Positions 34,901-44,628 of a DNA stretch of 64,000 nt are shown one piece after another. The first letter of the stretch is position 1. Each line of letters starts with the position of its first letter. The notes under the pieces were generated by a model that was not told where the DNA came from, ran no database searches, and saw only the letters and a list, made by a program, of their open reading frames with translations. This DNA is from Sorghum bicolor (lineage: Eukaryota > Streptophyta > Magnoliopsida > Poales > Poaceae), in assembly GCF_000003195.3 (NCBI RefSeq), contig NC_012873.2, positions 7,959,894 to 8,023,893 on the forward strand, read 5' to 3'. Made by a program: the position numbers and the translations under genes.

Positions 34901-35404
34901 AATTCTGTTCCCACTAGGTGCTGTTAGAGCCACTGTCTTCTCAGCACACTGAATAGTACCCTTAAACTTGGACAACCATCTCATTCCCAATATCATATCT
35001 AAACCTTCTGAACCCAACACAATGGGATTGACAGGAAAATCTACCCCCCTTATTTTAATGCTCATTCCCGGACACAAAGTATTAGTATGCATCTTTCCCC
35101 CAGGTGATTTAACTATCATGGTGTTTTGCATGGTACAGGTGGCTATACTATGTTTCTCAACAAACTGTGCACTTATAAAAGTATGTGATGCTCCAGTATC
35201 AAACAAAACAGTAGCTGAGCAAGAGTTGACAAGGAACGTACCAACTACCACATCTGGAGCCTCCTCAGCAGTTTCCAGCTTCACATGATTCACCCTTCCA
35301 TTGTTGTTCTTCTGCTTCTGGAGGCAAGCATTCGCGTAATGTCCAGGCTGACCACACTTGAAGCAGGTATTTCCAGTGGGGGCGGGGTTGACATTGGGCT
35401 TCAT
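31931..35404 (-). CDS. chromovirus pol region: zinc knuckle, protease, RT, RNase H, integrase, chromodomain
   Basis: An open frame of 1157 codons in the same frame as gag. Residues 14-27 form a CCHC zinc knuckle ([14 protein letters not shown]), the end of gag. The protease active site is DTGA at 69-72. RT contains the FIDD catalytic box at 380-383 (YVDD variant). RNase H has the YCDAS start around 528. Integrase has the HHCC finger (H740, H747, C777, C780) and catalytic D810, D871, E907. The C-terminus (about 1095-1157, [15 protein letters not shown]... [14 protein letters not shown]) is a chromodomain that in this clade directs integration to heterochromatin. It is open throughout; only the upstream junction with gag has stops. 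It is read as one polyprotein, so the ATG at 35404 is unlikely to be a natural start. Confidence 0.94.
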   Translation of the reverse strand: MKPNVNPAPTGNTCFKCGQPGHYANACLQKQKNNNGRVNHVKLETAEEAPDVVVGTFLVNSCSATVLFDTGASHTFISAQFVEKHSIATCTMQNTMIVKSPGGKMHTNTLCPGMSIKIRGVDFPVNPIVLGSEGLDMILGMRWLSKFKGTIQCAEKTVALTAPSGNRIEVRVSMSPSSEGTVYHVSSGSVEDIRVVKEFPDVFPEDLPGMPPEREIEFVIDLLPGTAPISKRPYRMAVNELEELKKQLRELQSKGYIRPSSSPWGAPVIFVEKKDGTQRMCVDYRSLNEVTIKNKYPLPRIEDLFDQLKGACVFSKIDLRSGYHQLRIKPSDIPKTAFTTRYGLYEYTVMSFGLTNAPTYFMYLMNKVFMEYLDKFVVVFIDDILIYSKTEEEHEEHLRLVLQKLREHQLYAKLSKCDFWLKEVSFLGHVISNGGVAVSPKNVADVLKWSPPQTVGEIRSFLGMAGYYRRFIEGFSSIAKPMTALLEKGKPFKWNEQCQASFEELKKRLTTAPILTLPDVTKSFSIYCDASKQGLGCVLMQEGKVIAYASRQLKKHEVNYPTHDLELAAVVHSLKIWRHYILGHKCDVYTDHKSLKYIFTQNDLNLRQRRWLELIKDYELEIHYHPGKANVVADALSRKSQVNMMEATELPMELLAEFEYLNLGFVANTQGTSMDIEPTLEQEIRKGQKEDEEIKKILKLIEEGRAPGFKVDQEGIVWHKDRLCVPDIQRIKDVILKECHESAYSIHPGGTKMYQDLKQNYWWPGMKKDIGEYVALCDTCQRVKAEHQRPAGLLQPLKIPEWKWDEISMDFIVGLPKTQRGYDSIWVVVDRLTKVAHFIPVRTNYRGDQLAEKYMERIVCLHGVPKRIVSDRGTQFTSKFWEKLHDALGTELRFSTAYHPQSDGQTERVNQIVEDMLRSCALQYGDSWDTSLPYAEFSYNNSYQTSLKMTPFEALYGRKCRTPLFWNQTGERQVFGPDSLRIAEERVQFIRQTLKAAQSRQKSYADMRRRELVFQAGDYVYLKVSPMRGLKRFNVKGKLAPRYVGPFKILERKGEVAYELELPASLSNVHNVFHVSQFKKCLRVPEEQLPLEELDLQDDLTYEESPIKVLDTAERITRSKTIRMCKVQWKHHSEEEATWEREDDLKSKYPQLFPDLS

Positions 35405-36442
35405 TGGGACAGTGTTGGAGTTCTGGCGAGAGCCCGATGGTGCTGGGGCATTCTGGCGAGGCGCCTAACTAGCAGGGCGCTGCACTTGGTTGTTGTTGTA
35501 GCGCTGGCTCGTCTGCTGACTCTGGTTGCTGTACCTGACATTCTGCTGCTATCCTTGGTTGCCAGACTGATATGCAGGGCGAGACTGAGGGCCCTGCTAA
35601 TTGTTGTAGCGGGGACGACTGGCACCAGCCTGCTGCTGAGAGGAGTTATACTTCCTCTTCTTGTCCTCCATCTTACGGCGCTTGCTCTCAAGCACCAATG
35701 CCCTGTCCACCATCTCCTGGAAACTGGCATACTTGACATTCGACATCATGTAGGACAGACCATCATTCAAACCTTCCAGGAAGTGGTCTTGCTTGTCTTC
35801 ATCATTCTCCACTTCATTGGGGCAATACCGCGACAACTGAGTGAACTTGTCACGGTACTCACAAACTGTCATGGAGCCCTGCTTCAGAGACAGAAACTCC
35901 TTCTTCTTCAGCTTCACCAATCCAGCAGGCACATGATGAGTCTTGAAGGCGACTTTGAACTCATCCCAAGTGATAGTATCCGGGTCCTGATGTGCAAAGC
36001 AGTATGAATCCCACCAGTCCTGTGCGGCTCCCTGAAGCTGCCCAGAGCCATACAGAACCTTCTCCCTGTCATTGCACTGAGCAATGACCAGCTGCTTCTC
36101 CACTGCCTTAAGCCAATCCTCAGCTTGCATAGGATCAGCTGAGTGGGAGAAGAACGGTGGACGTCCCTTCATGAACTCTCCACGCTTGTCCCTAGGTGGG
36201 GCAAACGCGTTGTTACCTCCTTGATGTTGGTTCTGATTCTGGTTTTGGTTCTGCTGCATGTGGTTCATAATATGAGCCATCCCTTGCATCAGTTGAGTCT
36301 GCATAGTCATCAACTGCTCTATGGTCATGGGCTGATTCCCAGGAGGAGGAGGGTTGGCATTAGTCCCGCTCTGATCATTGTTGTTGTTGTTGGACTGCCC
36401 ATTGTTTCCTCCATTGGTGTTGCTCCTGGTGTGGACAGGCAT
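35405..36442 (-). pseudogene. chromovirus gag with three in-frame stops before pol
   Basis: It begins MPVHTRSN at 36442, the common opening of Ty3/gypsy gag in grasses, with a Gln/Asn-rich head. The capsid-type Retrotrans_gag domain follows (FFSHSADPMQAEDWLKAVEK, WDEFKVAFKTHHVPAGLV, KKEFLSLKQGSMTVCEY). The frame is continuous with pol but is broken by TAG at 35597-35599, 35549-35551 and 35465-35467, all in the Gln-rich linker before the zinc knuckle. With these stops a gag of 281 residues lacking the nucleocapsid would be made, and no gag-pol without readthrough. Confidence 0.9.
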
Positions 36443-36944
36443 CTGATGTATAGAAATAATATAATAAAATCAGATGTAGTTCATATGTGTAAACCTGAGC
36501 TGTAATGTAAACTGCAATGTAATAATCTTTCCTCAAAGTATGAACCAGCTGATAGTCACTTTCCTTTCTCAGTTGATAAACACAGTACTCATAACAGATG
36601 TAATATATAGATAATGAACTGATCATGATAAAGTAAGACTGATAAGATAAAGCGATTATGAAATATGATAAAGCACAAGTAAAGGAGACCGATGATAACC
36701 CAAACTAACTATCTCATAAAAACTTAATACTTAATCTTGTTCTTGATGCGTCGTGGACATGACCCACAACTCATCGCACTCATTACAAAGAACCAAATCA
36801 CACCATTAACACAATAATAAATCAAGTTCTCACACAGACCAAGCAAAGCACACTAAGCAAACCACTAAGCAATAGACTCGCATAACTAAGATCGTGCTAA
36901 CGTTCTAAGCGTGGCACTATTTATTACTAAGCTGGGAATAGCTC
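36443..36944. other. spacer between extra ORF and gag
   Basis: About 500 bp, AT-rich, without a convincing reading frame. It could be an intron or an untranslated spacer used for reinitiation; no clear splice pair could be assigned by eye. Confidence 0.5.
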
Positions 36945-37940
36945 CTATTCTATAGTAGTACGAGCGCTGGCATCCCCATAGGCTGGATCTTCACGAGGCG
37001 GAGAGAAAGCAGGCCACTTAGGTGAAGGCGGTGGCACTCCAGTGATCTGAGCCTCCAGCTGCGCTATCCTCTTCCTGGCGTCGTCCAGCTCCTTCCTGAC
37101 TTGCTTCAGCTCCACTAGTGAACTGTTGAGCTCGGTGTTAGTGACCGCCACCAGCTTGACAGTCCTGTGCACGCGGGGGTCTTGCTCATCAGTGGTGGAA
37201 GCAATAGTCATTGCCAACTCTCCACGGCGACGGCGAGGGTAGTAGCGGCGCTCATCCTGGCTGATCTCCTCGAAGAAGTGATCACGGTATGCGTAGAAAG
37301 CCTGGCGAGCAGCATCATTAATGCCCGCCATCTGGGTAGACCTCTCAACCACAGCCTCATGTATGGACATGATCCTCAGTGCCCTCAACGTCGGGTTAGG
37401 CCTGCCGACGTGTGCCCAGACCTTCCAGTACGCCGGGTAGTCTGGGTGACTCCAGTGCTCACTGCGGTACTCCACTGAGAACATGCCATGTCCCAGCTGC
37501 TGGTCAAGGAGACGCTTCAGCTTGCTGTGGAAGAAACACTCTCCACCATCCCTGGTGCAGACTGTCACAATCCACCCATCATCAGCAGCAAAAAGTCCAT
37601 CTTGACCTCCAGGTCCTCCAGGTCCACCGGGTCCTCCGGGTCCTCCAGGTCCTCCAGGTGCATCCTCATCATCATCATCCTCATCATCATCATCCATGTC
37701 ATCATCACCGAAGGGATCATCTCCTCCAGGTGCCCAGCAAGGCGCCCTTCCATGCACCACCAGAGCTTGAGGTGGTTGCTGTCCTTCATAGGGTTCCGCG
37801 TCTTGGAGGTTAGCACCGTCATCAAGATGCTGGTTAGGCTGGAACACGATGTTATCCACGCGACCAGTCAACGAGAACTCCACAGCTTGAACGGGGCGGA
37901 AACGAATAACGCTCTTGCGGCAGGTCAGGTGGCGAGTCAT
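36945..37940 (-). CDS. extra ORF of the chromovirus, unknown function
   Basis: A 331-codon open frame between the 5' LTR and gag, same strand as gag-pol, intact from ATG 37940 to the stop at 36945. I do not recognise the family with certainty. Visible features begin with an N-terminal basic/hydrophobic segment (1-60). A strongly acidic run follows (GDDDMDDDDEDDDDEDA, about 74-92), then a collagen-like GGPGGPGGPGGPGGP tract. A globular middle ends in an Ala-rich helix (NDAARQAFYAYRDHF). There is a basic patch RRYYPRRRRGE, a C-terminal coiled coil (VELKQVRKELDDARKRIAQLEAQI) and a Pro-rich tail. The HPDYPAYWKVWAHV...DAARQAFYAY layout loosely recalls a double-stranded RNA-binding fold, which is only a guess. 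Extra ORFs are known in some plant Ty3 lineages. Confidence 0.75.
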   Translation of the reverse strand: MTRHLTCRKSVIRFRPVQAVEFSLTGRVDNIVFQPNQHLDDGANLQDAEPYEGQQPPQALVVHGRAPCWAPGGDDPFGDDDMDDDDEDDDDEDAPGGPGGPGGPGGPGGPGGQDGLFAADDGWIVTVCTRDGGECFFHSKLKRLLDQQLGHGMFSVEYRSEHWSHPDYPAYWKVWAHVGRPNPTLRALRIMSIHEAVVERSTQMAGINDAARQAFYAYRDHFFEEISQDERRYYPRRRRGELAMTIASTTDEQDPRVHRTVKLVAVTNTELNSSLVELKQVRKELDDARKRIAQLEAQITGVPPPSPKWPAFSPPREDPAYGDASARTTIE

Positions 37941-38525
37941 CTACTTATGCATAAGATCATAGACATGCAGAAAACGGTTAATAGATCATGACAATGATAG
38001 GTAAATGAATAACATAAATGAAGGTAAAAGTGTATGTGTAATAAAGATGAACCAAGATTATACAATGGATGGACAATATGAACTTTGGTGGTATTTATGG
38101 TAAGATATAAAAGCAAGTAATGAAGGTATAAAGTGAAAACAAGGTAATGAAATTTATTGTCAAGACAGAAATAAAACATAACTCAAGTAATAAATGAAAA
38201 ACAAGGAACAAGAAGGTAATATGAGTAGAATGATAATAAAAGACAAGGTATAAAAGAAAGGTTCAAATAACAAGTAGTAAAAGTTGAAACAAGACTATAA
38301 ATGCAATATGAGAAGTAGAAAGCAATAAATGATAACAAGGTAATAAATGCAGGAAGTAAGTGAATAAACCTAGCTGTTAGTAAAAGTAAGTAGATAAGGC
38401 TAATAGATAAAGTCTAATGAGACAGGTTAGTAAGGCAGTTAATAGATCCAATGGTGTATTCCACCCAAAAGGGACAATCTAAACGGCTGTTCCTAGCTAG
38501 GCTGCGTGATCCTACGGTCAACCTG
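37941..38525. other. chromovirus 5' leader
   Basis: An untranslated leader between the primer-binding site and the extra ORF. It is very AT-rich, with many degenerate repeats of AAGGTAATAAATG type on the plus strand. No ORF is supported. Confidence 0.6.
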
Positions 38526-38537
38526 GCTCTGATACCA
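38526..38537 (-). other. primer-binding site, complementary to initiator tRNA-Met
   Basis: The minus strand reads TGGTATCAGAGC, the standard plant Ty3/gypsy primer site for tRNA-iMet, four bases inside the 5' LTR boundary. It fixes the minus-strand orientation of the element. Confidence 0.93.
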
Positions 38538-38541
38538 CTTC

Positions 38542-41500
38542 TGTCACACCCGGATGTAGGAGAGCATTCGGGTGCCAAATCACATGTGCGCCAGGATCTC
38601 AAATTCACACACATGGACCGACATCATCAATGGTACAAAACACAGTGTTCAAACGAAATACATAAATGAGAGTAAAAGTACCATTATTACAAGCCAAATG
38701 TTTATCAAAGTGCGGAGGGAAAACATAAACTAAACTGTTCCATAAATAAAGGGAAAACTAAACGCCGACGTAGCAGGACCACCTTGCCACAGGAAGGTCG
38801 ACGGTAGAACCACACGAGCCTAACAACCAGGAGACTCAGGGTAGTCCTCAGGGAAATCGCAATTGTACTCCTGGTCGTCCGAGCAACCTTTAATGATTAT
38901 AGCAAGGGTGAGCTCATGTCGAACTCAGCAAGCACAGACGGAAAGTAATGACATGCAAGGCTTAAACAAGGTAAAGCTGACTTGGTTTGACTGCGGTAGT
39001 ATTTTAGTTGATCACTTTTAATTATAACAATTACTAGAACAACCTATTACTAAATATGAGTAGCATAAACCCAACCCTTAATTAGTGTAAGTAGTAATTA
39101 GCATCTTTTAAAAGACTATCCTAATTATTATAGTGATCCAGGGATTAACCCCAATTATTAACACAGGATAGCAATCCTGCCAACACGGAATAGCCATTCC
39201 GCCAAAACACGAGGTAGCAACCTCGCCAAGTTCCATCTCCAAGTATCCAGTGAATCCAATTTGCTCATCAAGTGAGGGTCTGGGCCGCTCGTGACCGTGA
39301 GCACGGCTGATATATCAGTTTTACACTCTGCAGAGGTGTGCACGTTCACTCCAAGTCGTGATTCCCATTTGCCCGGGGTCGCGACTCCCCAAAACACTAC
39401 CAAGGTGAGCAGGCAGGGTTTCACTACGAGACCTTTCACAGGGTCCAACTAATAGGATGCCACTCGTAAGTTTTTGCCGGGGCGCGCGGCAGTCGTGCCC
39501 ATAGCATTGGGACCCCGAACTGACCGACCTCTTAATATGAATACCCAAGCTACATTCCTTACGCCTACCCGGAAAGTAACACCCTACCAGTGGAGGTCCT
39601 GCTAATTAGTCAAGCCAGAGCCCATATAGCTTGGAGCTGCACTGTAAGTCCCAGGGGGCCGCTCCCTGACTAAGTCCTTACGGAGAGCAGAGACGGGTAC
39701 GCCCGGCAAACCGGACCACCAACGGTACCCGCTCCCCCTGTCACCACCATCATCACGATGCTCATAAGCATCCAACATCGCCATCACCGCAGTGACCAAA
39801 GATTCAGCACAATTTAAGCATCAAGTTGAGTAGAGACTAATACTTGTTTAGGCATGTGTATAAGATGAGTAGAGCAGCTAAGCAAACCTAGTATAGCCTA
39901 GTCTACCCAAATACATAACCCCAGGTGAGCAAGGAATAATAAGTAAAGCTAGTCATGTCCTTAGGGTTTGCATTCATTGGACACATGCATATAAAGTAAA
40001 TGACATTAATGAGTAGGTTCAAAATGATCAAATGGTGTCTGCACTTGCCTTGATCGATGTCGGGTTGCTCGAACTCAGCGGGATCCTGAACCTCTTCCTT
40101 CACGAACGTCTCGTTGGCTATACGCGACAATCATCAATCATAGGAACAATACATGCAAGCAAACAAACTTAATCAGAAACAGTACACCAAAGCATGCGAA
40201 AACAGAAAGCAACTGCACTACTGTAATCTACTCGACGAAACGAAACCATAGCGACCAGAATCACCTAAATCGGAGTTACGATGCAAAAGTTATGGCTAAA
40301 ACAAGTTGAATGGCATTTCTGCAGATAAACTGAACTATTTTTCATAATTAAAACTAATTAAAACTTAATTAAAACTCATTTTGGATTAAATAAATAAATT
40401 CTAACCGAGCCAGGGGTTAAACTGCAAAAACTAAGGGCATAAACTTAAATACTTTTGAAAGGACTGGACTGCGGGTTAATTTTGAATAAGCCCGAGGGCT
40501 TTTCTGCAAAGCGGCAGGGGCGCGCGGGGGCCGTGGCCGTCCTGGCCACGTGGCGGCCGGCGGTTGGCCCGGTCCATGGCGGCGCTGTGGACCGGGGGGG
40601 GGCCTCGGGGGTCCACCGGTCCATGGTGGACCGGGGAGAGGTGCGGGGGCGGCGTGGACCCGGTCCAGTGGACCGGGCGTGCGGGCGGCAGAGCCGCGGT
40701 CCATGGTGGACCGCGCGCGGGCAGGCGAGCGGCGGGGCCGCGTCGGGCAGGCCGGTCCGCGGCGGCGCTCCATGGCCGGCCGCGGCGAGCTTGCTGCGGC
40801 GGCGCTGCGGGGCACGGCCGGCCGAGCCGAGGGTGCTGGCGGGGTCGGCACGACGAGGCGGATCCAGGGCGCTGCTCACCTTGGCGAACGGACGGCGGCG
40901 ACGAGAAGCTCGACGACGGCGAGGGAGGCTCGACGGCGGCGGCTCGAACTCGGCGAGAGCGGCGGCGGCGCGAGCTAGGGTTTAGGGTTTTAGGTGGCTC
41001 GGGGTGCGAAGGGGGCCGCGAGGGCGAGCGGCGGCGCTATTTATAGGGCGCAGCGAACTTCGGTTCGCGTGCGGGCGCGGAAACCGGAGCGGAGGCGGCG
41101 CGGCGCTCCCCCATCCGATTCGGACGGGAGGTTGAAGACGCCCCCCCTGACGGGTGGACCCCACCTGCGGGTCCCACTGGTCAGCGGCTGCGGGCGGCAG
41201 GGGGGCGCTGCTGCGCGGGCGAGCTGGGCCGCGGCCCACTCGGGCAAGAGGAGAGGGGCGCGGGGTGCTGCGCCGGGAGTCGGCCCAGGCGGGGGCTCTC
41301 CCCTTTTTTTTTAAAAAAAAACAGAAACAGTTTGTTCTAAATTTTCTTTCTTGCAACAAAATAAAGCAAAACAAGCACCAGCAAAACAAACAAAAATAAA
41401 TGCAGCGGCATGAATGCATACGAACAAGTTTTCTACCTTATATTTAATTTTATTTAATTTTGTAAATTATTTAATATTTACCAAAATTTAAACTGAGCCA

Positions 41501-41554
41501 AAATTAAATCAAATTTAAACTAAATTTGAATTCAAAAAAATTTTGAGTGTTATA
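38542..41554 (-). repeat. 5' LTR of the chromovirus
   Basis: A 3013-bp copy of 28876-31895. It carries the TATA box at 41037-41046, the telo-like repeat at 40977-40994, the GGTCCA palindromes at 40568-40715 and the triple stem-loops at 39164-39225. It starts TATAACACTC and ends GGGTGTGACA on the minus strand, as does the 3' LTR. Confidence 0.95.
41037..41046 (-). promoter_or_regulatory. TATA box of the 5' LTR promoter
   Basis: CTATAAATAG on the minus strand. This is the LTR copy positioned to drive the extra ORF and gag-pol. The surrounding GC-rich sequence contrasts with the AT-rich interior. Confidence 0.7.
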
Positions 41555-41559
41555 GGCTC
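41555..41559. repeat. LTR retrotransposon target-site duplication, right
   Basis: GGCTC, matching 28871-28875. The Helitron helicase frame resumes immediately after it. Confidence 0.92.
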
Positions 41560-41953
41560 GTGCAATGGAACAAGGCTCATGGTTAGAGCATTGCAAGACA
41601 ATGCAATTGATGCTGAGATCGTTGCTGGACAACATGCACGGAAAAGGGTGTTCATACCAAGGCTTCCATTGTCTCCCTCAGATGATATTTCTCTTCCTTT
41701 CAAGTTCAAGAGAAAACAATTCCCAGTGCGCTTGAGTTTTGCCATGACGATAAATAAATCACAGGGACAAACCATCCCTAATGTTGGGATCTACCTTCCG
41801 GAACCCGTGTTCTCGCATGGACAACTCTATGTTGGTTTATCAAGGGGGGTGTCAAGAGCAACAACAAGAATTTTGGCAAAACCAAAAGAGGATTTGGATC
41901 CTACAGGGAAGAGCACTAAGAATATAGTTTACAAAGACGTCCTAAATTGGTGA

Positions 41954-42610
41954 CTAACGATGTGTGTACTCAACCCATTTTATCAATCCTCATGTAAAAT
42001 TATATTGTTGGTTGTGTGCTTGATATTTTAATTTTGTAGCATCAGAGTCCTATTTGTCTCCTATATAATGTTTGGGTTCCAAACTTTCAGGTTCATCTGA
42101 CTGTTCTGGGAGCGTATGTGAAGAAATGGAAGAAATGGCAGGTTCTTGTAGCACATCTGACAACAGTCAAGTCGACAGTAATGGAACATGGCTGATGGCC
42201 AGCGAGGAGGGAGTGTGAACTTCAGAAATTTGTATCAGTCTTGGACCTAAGGCCAGGGTAGTACAACCTGAAGGTGTGCTTAGGGAAAGGTTGAATTCTG
42301 TAACTGAAATCTGTTATCTGAATCAATACACTGACTGAAAAATTCAGCGTAAATAAAACGGGTTGCATCTGCAAAGTAGCATCATGTTATGCTCCAGCCG
42401 TTAGCATTGTAATTTTGGCCCTCATGCTATTGGCAATACAAATTCCCATATTTTCATTCTACAAGTTCCCTCATGCTCGTATTGTTTTTTTATTCCCAGG
42501 CTTCAAGTTCCGGCTAATAGAATGGAATACATGCTTAAAAATATAATTATGTAAAAATTGAAGTATGCAAAAAATCATTGTTTGGTTATTTCCATGTGCC
42601 AAGATAAAGT
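41954..42610 (+). other. Helitron 3' non-coding region
   Basis: This follows the helicase stop (TGA 41951-41953) and runs to the terminal hairpin. An open Ser-rich stretch after a CTTTCAG at about 42089 (reading GSSDCSGSVCEEMEEMAGSC) could be an extra terminal exon, but I cannot show that it is spliced to the helicase. Confidence 0.5.
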
Positions 42611-42638
42611 CGTGGCGTTAGCACGGGCATTATACTAG
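42611..42638 (+). other. Helitron 3' terminal hairpin and CTAG end
   Basis: The short stem CGTG/CACG (42611-42614 with 42622-42625) is followed by 9 nt and the terminal CTAG, with host T at 42639. This matches the 3' signature of grass Helitrons. Confidence 0.8.
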
Positions 42639-42639
42639 T

Positions 42640-43242
42640 ATTAATTATAAATTAATTTTAGTGTGATATTCGTTGAGAAAGCTTAGCTTGCTAGGTTATA
42701 TGCAGTACTAGTAACTGACTGACAAATATTGGCGCGCCAACTAAAGCCTTGTTTGGATGCATGCATATTTACTTCAGTCTACATGTGTTAAAGTGGATGG
42801 AATGAAACTTAGTTTAATTCTACTTCAATACATGTGGATTGAGATAAATACATACATATTTAAACAAAGACCTAATGGCATATTTAGAACACATGAATTT
42901 TATAAAAATCGGTTTAATTTCACAAATTCCCTTTTTGGCATTGGATTCCTTTCCTTAACATGTCATTTGGGTGATAAGTCATGGCAGAAAGTACTGTTAG
43001 CTGATTTATTGTGAGAGAAAAACATTGTAGCATGGAACGTTCAACTAGTTTTGTTCTACAATAAAATATAAAATACATCTATATAATGTTGTTTGTTTCG
43101 ATCTAATATTCTAATAAGTATTTTTTTGGGGGATTCTTTCACCGTCTTGCTTAATTTTCACAAGAACAAATCTAAGGACGCAGATCCAACTTATAATACG
43201 ACGACTTTAATTTTAAGAAAGTCAAGTAGCAACCACACGGGA
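42640..43242. other. intergenic, no gene recognised
   Basis: AT-rich. AAAGCCTTGTTTGGATGCATGC at about 42744 resembles the end of another inverted-repeat element, but the partner end is unclear. Confidence 0.4.
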
Positions 43243-43592
43243 TACTCCCTCCGTCCCTAAATACTGCTACTTCTAGGAGAAAATTTTGTCCACAAATACT
43301 GCTATTTCTACTAGCATACTCAGTCCACCAGCCCATTTAATTATCCTCGGAACTTGCGTGGTTCACCAACTCATTTAATTTCTTCTAGGGAGTAGTACTT
43401 TGGCGCATGGTAATTGGTTGATTCTATTCAGTTGACATTAAATGCAGCTCGTTGGAACCAGAGAATCATGGTTTAACGTGCATGATTAAATGGTGGAACC
43501 TAAATTAATTAAGGGTAGAATGGTCTTTTGTTTGTCACACTAATCTGTCTGAAATCTGCTAGAAATAACAGTATTTGGGGACGGAGGGAGTA
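43243..43592. mobile_element. Stowaway-like MITE
   Basis: It begins CTCCCTCCGTCCCTAAATACTG and ends CAGTATTTGGGGACGGAGGGAG, nearly perfect inverted repeats, with TA dinucleotides outside (43243-43244 and 43591-43592). TA duplication and CTCCCTCCGT ends define Stowaway (Tc1/mariner-derived) elements. Confidence 0.88.
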
Positions 43593-43968
43593 ATTTGTAG
43601 TTCACTGCCATTGACAAATCGGAAACAAGCAAAGCTATTAAGCTACAAAGCACATGCGAGGGAGAGAGACATTAAAGATATTCCATCACAAAGGGAAAGA
43701 ACAGATTAAAGATAGGTTGTCGGCAACAAGTGGCAGAAGAATCAAAATGTTCCATAAATAAAAGTTATTACAAAATAAGTTCCAACATCGCAAGTTCAAT
43801 AGTTTCAGAGTGCACCAACGAATACAGAGGTTGGCTGGAAAAATACAAATTTGCATGGTGGTAGTTCTGTTGTCATTTGGATTAGCAGCTCATGAATGCA
43901 TCAACTCAGGATCCAATGGCTGCAACAATCTGCTGGATGAGGAGCTCGTAAATGTAACTGATCATTTA

Positions 43969-44179
43969 GGGCACTCACAATACAATACAAGACTCTATCA
44001 CAGAGTTCAAGACACTTAATTACATATTATTTATCGTATTTTGCTGATGTGGCAGCATATTTATTGAAGAAAGAGGTAGAAAAAATAAGACTCCAAGTCT
44101 TATTTAGACTCCAAGTCCACATTGTTCGAAGTAATAAATAACTTTAGACTCTATGATAGAGTCTGCATTGTGAGTGCCC
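43969..44179. mobile_element. MITE with GGGCACTCACAAT ends
   Basis: The left end GGGCACTCACAATACA and right end TGCATTGTGAGTGCCC are inverted repeats; TTA lies outside both (43966-43968 and 44180-44182). 211 bp, non-coding, with internal inverted AGACTC...GAGTCT blocks that extend the palindrome. The TTA duplication fits a Tourist-like element. Confidence 0.82.
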
Positions 44180-44628
44180 TTAGATACATGATTGCTTGCA
44201 TTTAAACTGAAACGGTTGTATGTGATGCATTTCGCAAATGGAAACCAGCGTAGGCACGTAGTAGTAACATTCTTAATGCATGGCTAAGCAAAAGATTGAG
44301 AAATTCAAATAAACTTCCTTTCTCACCGATCTTAAAACGCACTCAAAGAATACGCCTAGAGGTTCCCTTCATCATAGATGTCAAATGACCAGTTTATACA
44401 TGACCATTTTCGTGCTCCCACATATCAAACAAAAGTTTTCGCACTGGTAGTCATCAGAGGCACGTAACAAGAAGTCAAATTCAAATGGGGGCAACCATGG
44501 CCATCCCATTCGCAAGAGAAAAATCAATGCTCCAGAAACACCAATCCAGGTCATGGCAAAAATAGTATACCAGTCTATGGTTTTCCAGGCACATAAACCG
44601 CCTACGTTGTGTATGAAGATCCCAGTTC

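Larger units (their letters stand above)
28876..41554 (-). mobile_element. Ty3/gypsy chromovirus (Tekay-like), complete, with 3-kb LTRs
   Basis: 12,679 bp, minus orientation: 5' LTR 38542-41554, primer-binding site 38526-38537, extra ORF 36945-37940, gag 36442 to about 35405, pol to 31931, polypurine tract by 31896-31912, 3' LTR 28876-31895. The domain order protease-RT-RNase H-integrase with a C-terminal chromodomain defines a chromovirus. Long LTRs suggest the Tekay lineage. Target-site duplication is GGCTC. The gag-pol frame carries three stop codons, so autonomy is doubtful despite the young LTRs. It sits in the Helitron helicase exon, antisense to it. Confidence 0.94.
23445..41953 (+). 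pseudogene. Helitron RepHel (HUH Rep plus Pif1-type helicase), split by retrotransposon
   Basis: Exons: 23445-23499, 23588-23737, 23825-24019, 24139-24312, 24389-24580, 24724-25674, 25780-26066, 26162-28875, 41560-41953. Phases close across all joins (1704 codons including stop). An Arg/Lys-rich N-terminal region comes first (RQQRKRRAEMTTEQREEANR). The Helitron-like N domain follows (YYCFKLQVRRGLFNIVLFGG). The HUH Rep motif is LPHEHFLLIM and the two-tyrosine motif YLFKYVYKG. The Pif1 helicase has Walker A GPGGTGKT, Walker B IIWDEVAM, and late motifs TINKSQGQT and LYVGLSRG in the last exon. Two lesions are visible: an in-frame TAA at 24918-24920 in exon 6, and the 12.7-kb LTR element between codon bases at 28875/41560. 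The intact enzyme would nick, unwind and transfer the Helitron strand. Confidence 0.92.
23445..42638 (+). mobile_element. autonomous-type Helitron, interrupted by an LTR retrotransposon
   Basis: The coding region is a nine-exon Rep/helicase gene on the plus strand. The 3' end is typical: a GC-rich short hairpin (CGTG...CACG, 42611-42625), 9 nt, then CTAG at 42635-42638 followed by T, as expected for rolling-circle transposons that insert between A and T. The 5' TC end lies upstream of 23445 but is not pinned down, so the start given is that of the first coding exon. The bases 28876-41554 belong to a younger LTR element inserted into the last helicase exon. Confidence 0.88.

Noticed and set aside
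35285..36007. 240-codon plus-strand frame opposite gag
   Set aside because: It is antisense to the gag region, hydrophobic by codon complementarity, and without a recognisable domain.
37590..37690. Short GGTCCTCCA repeats considered as a CRISPR-like or minisatellite array
   Set aside because: They are 9-bp codon repeats (Gly-Gly-Pro) and Asp/Glu codon runs inside an intact reading frame in a plant nuclear genome, so no array is implied.
43810..44019. 69-codon frame as a small gene
   Set aside because: It runs into the MITE at 43969-44179, so its end is transposon sequence.
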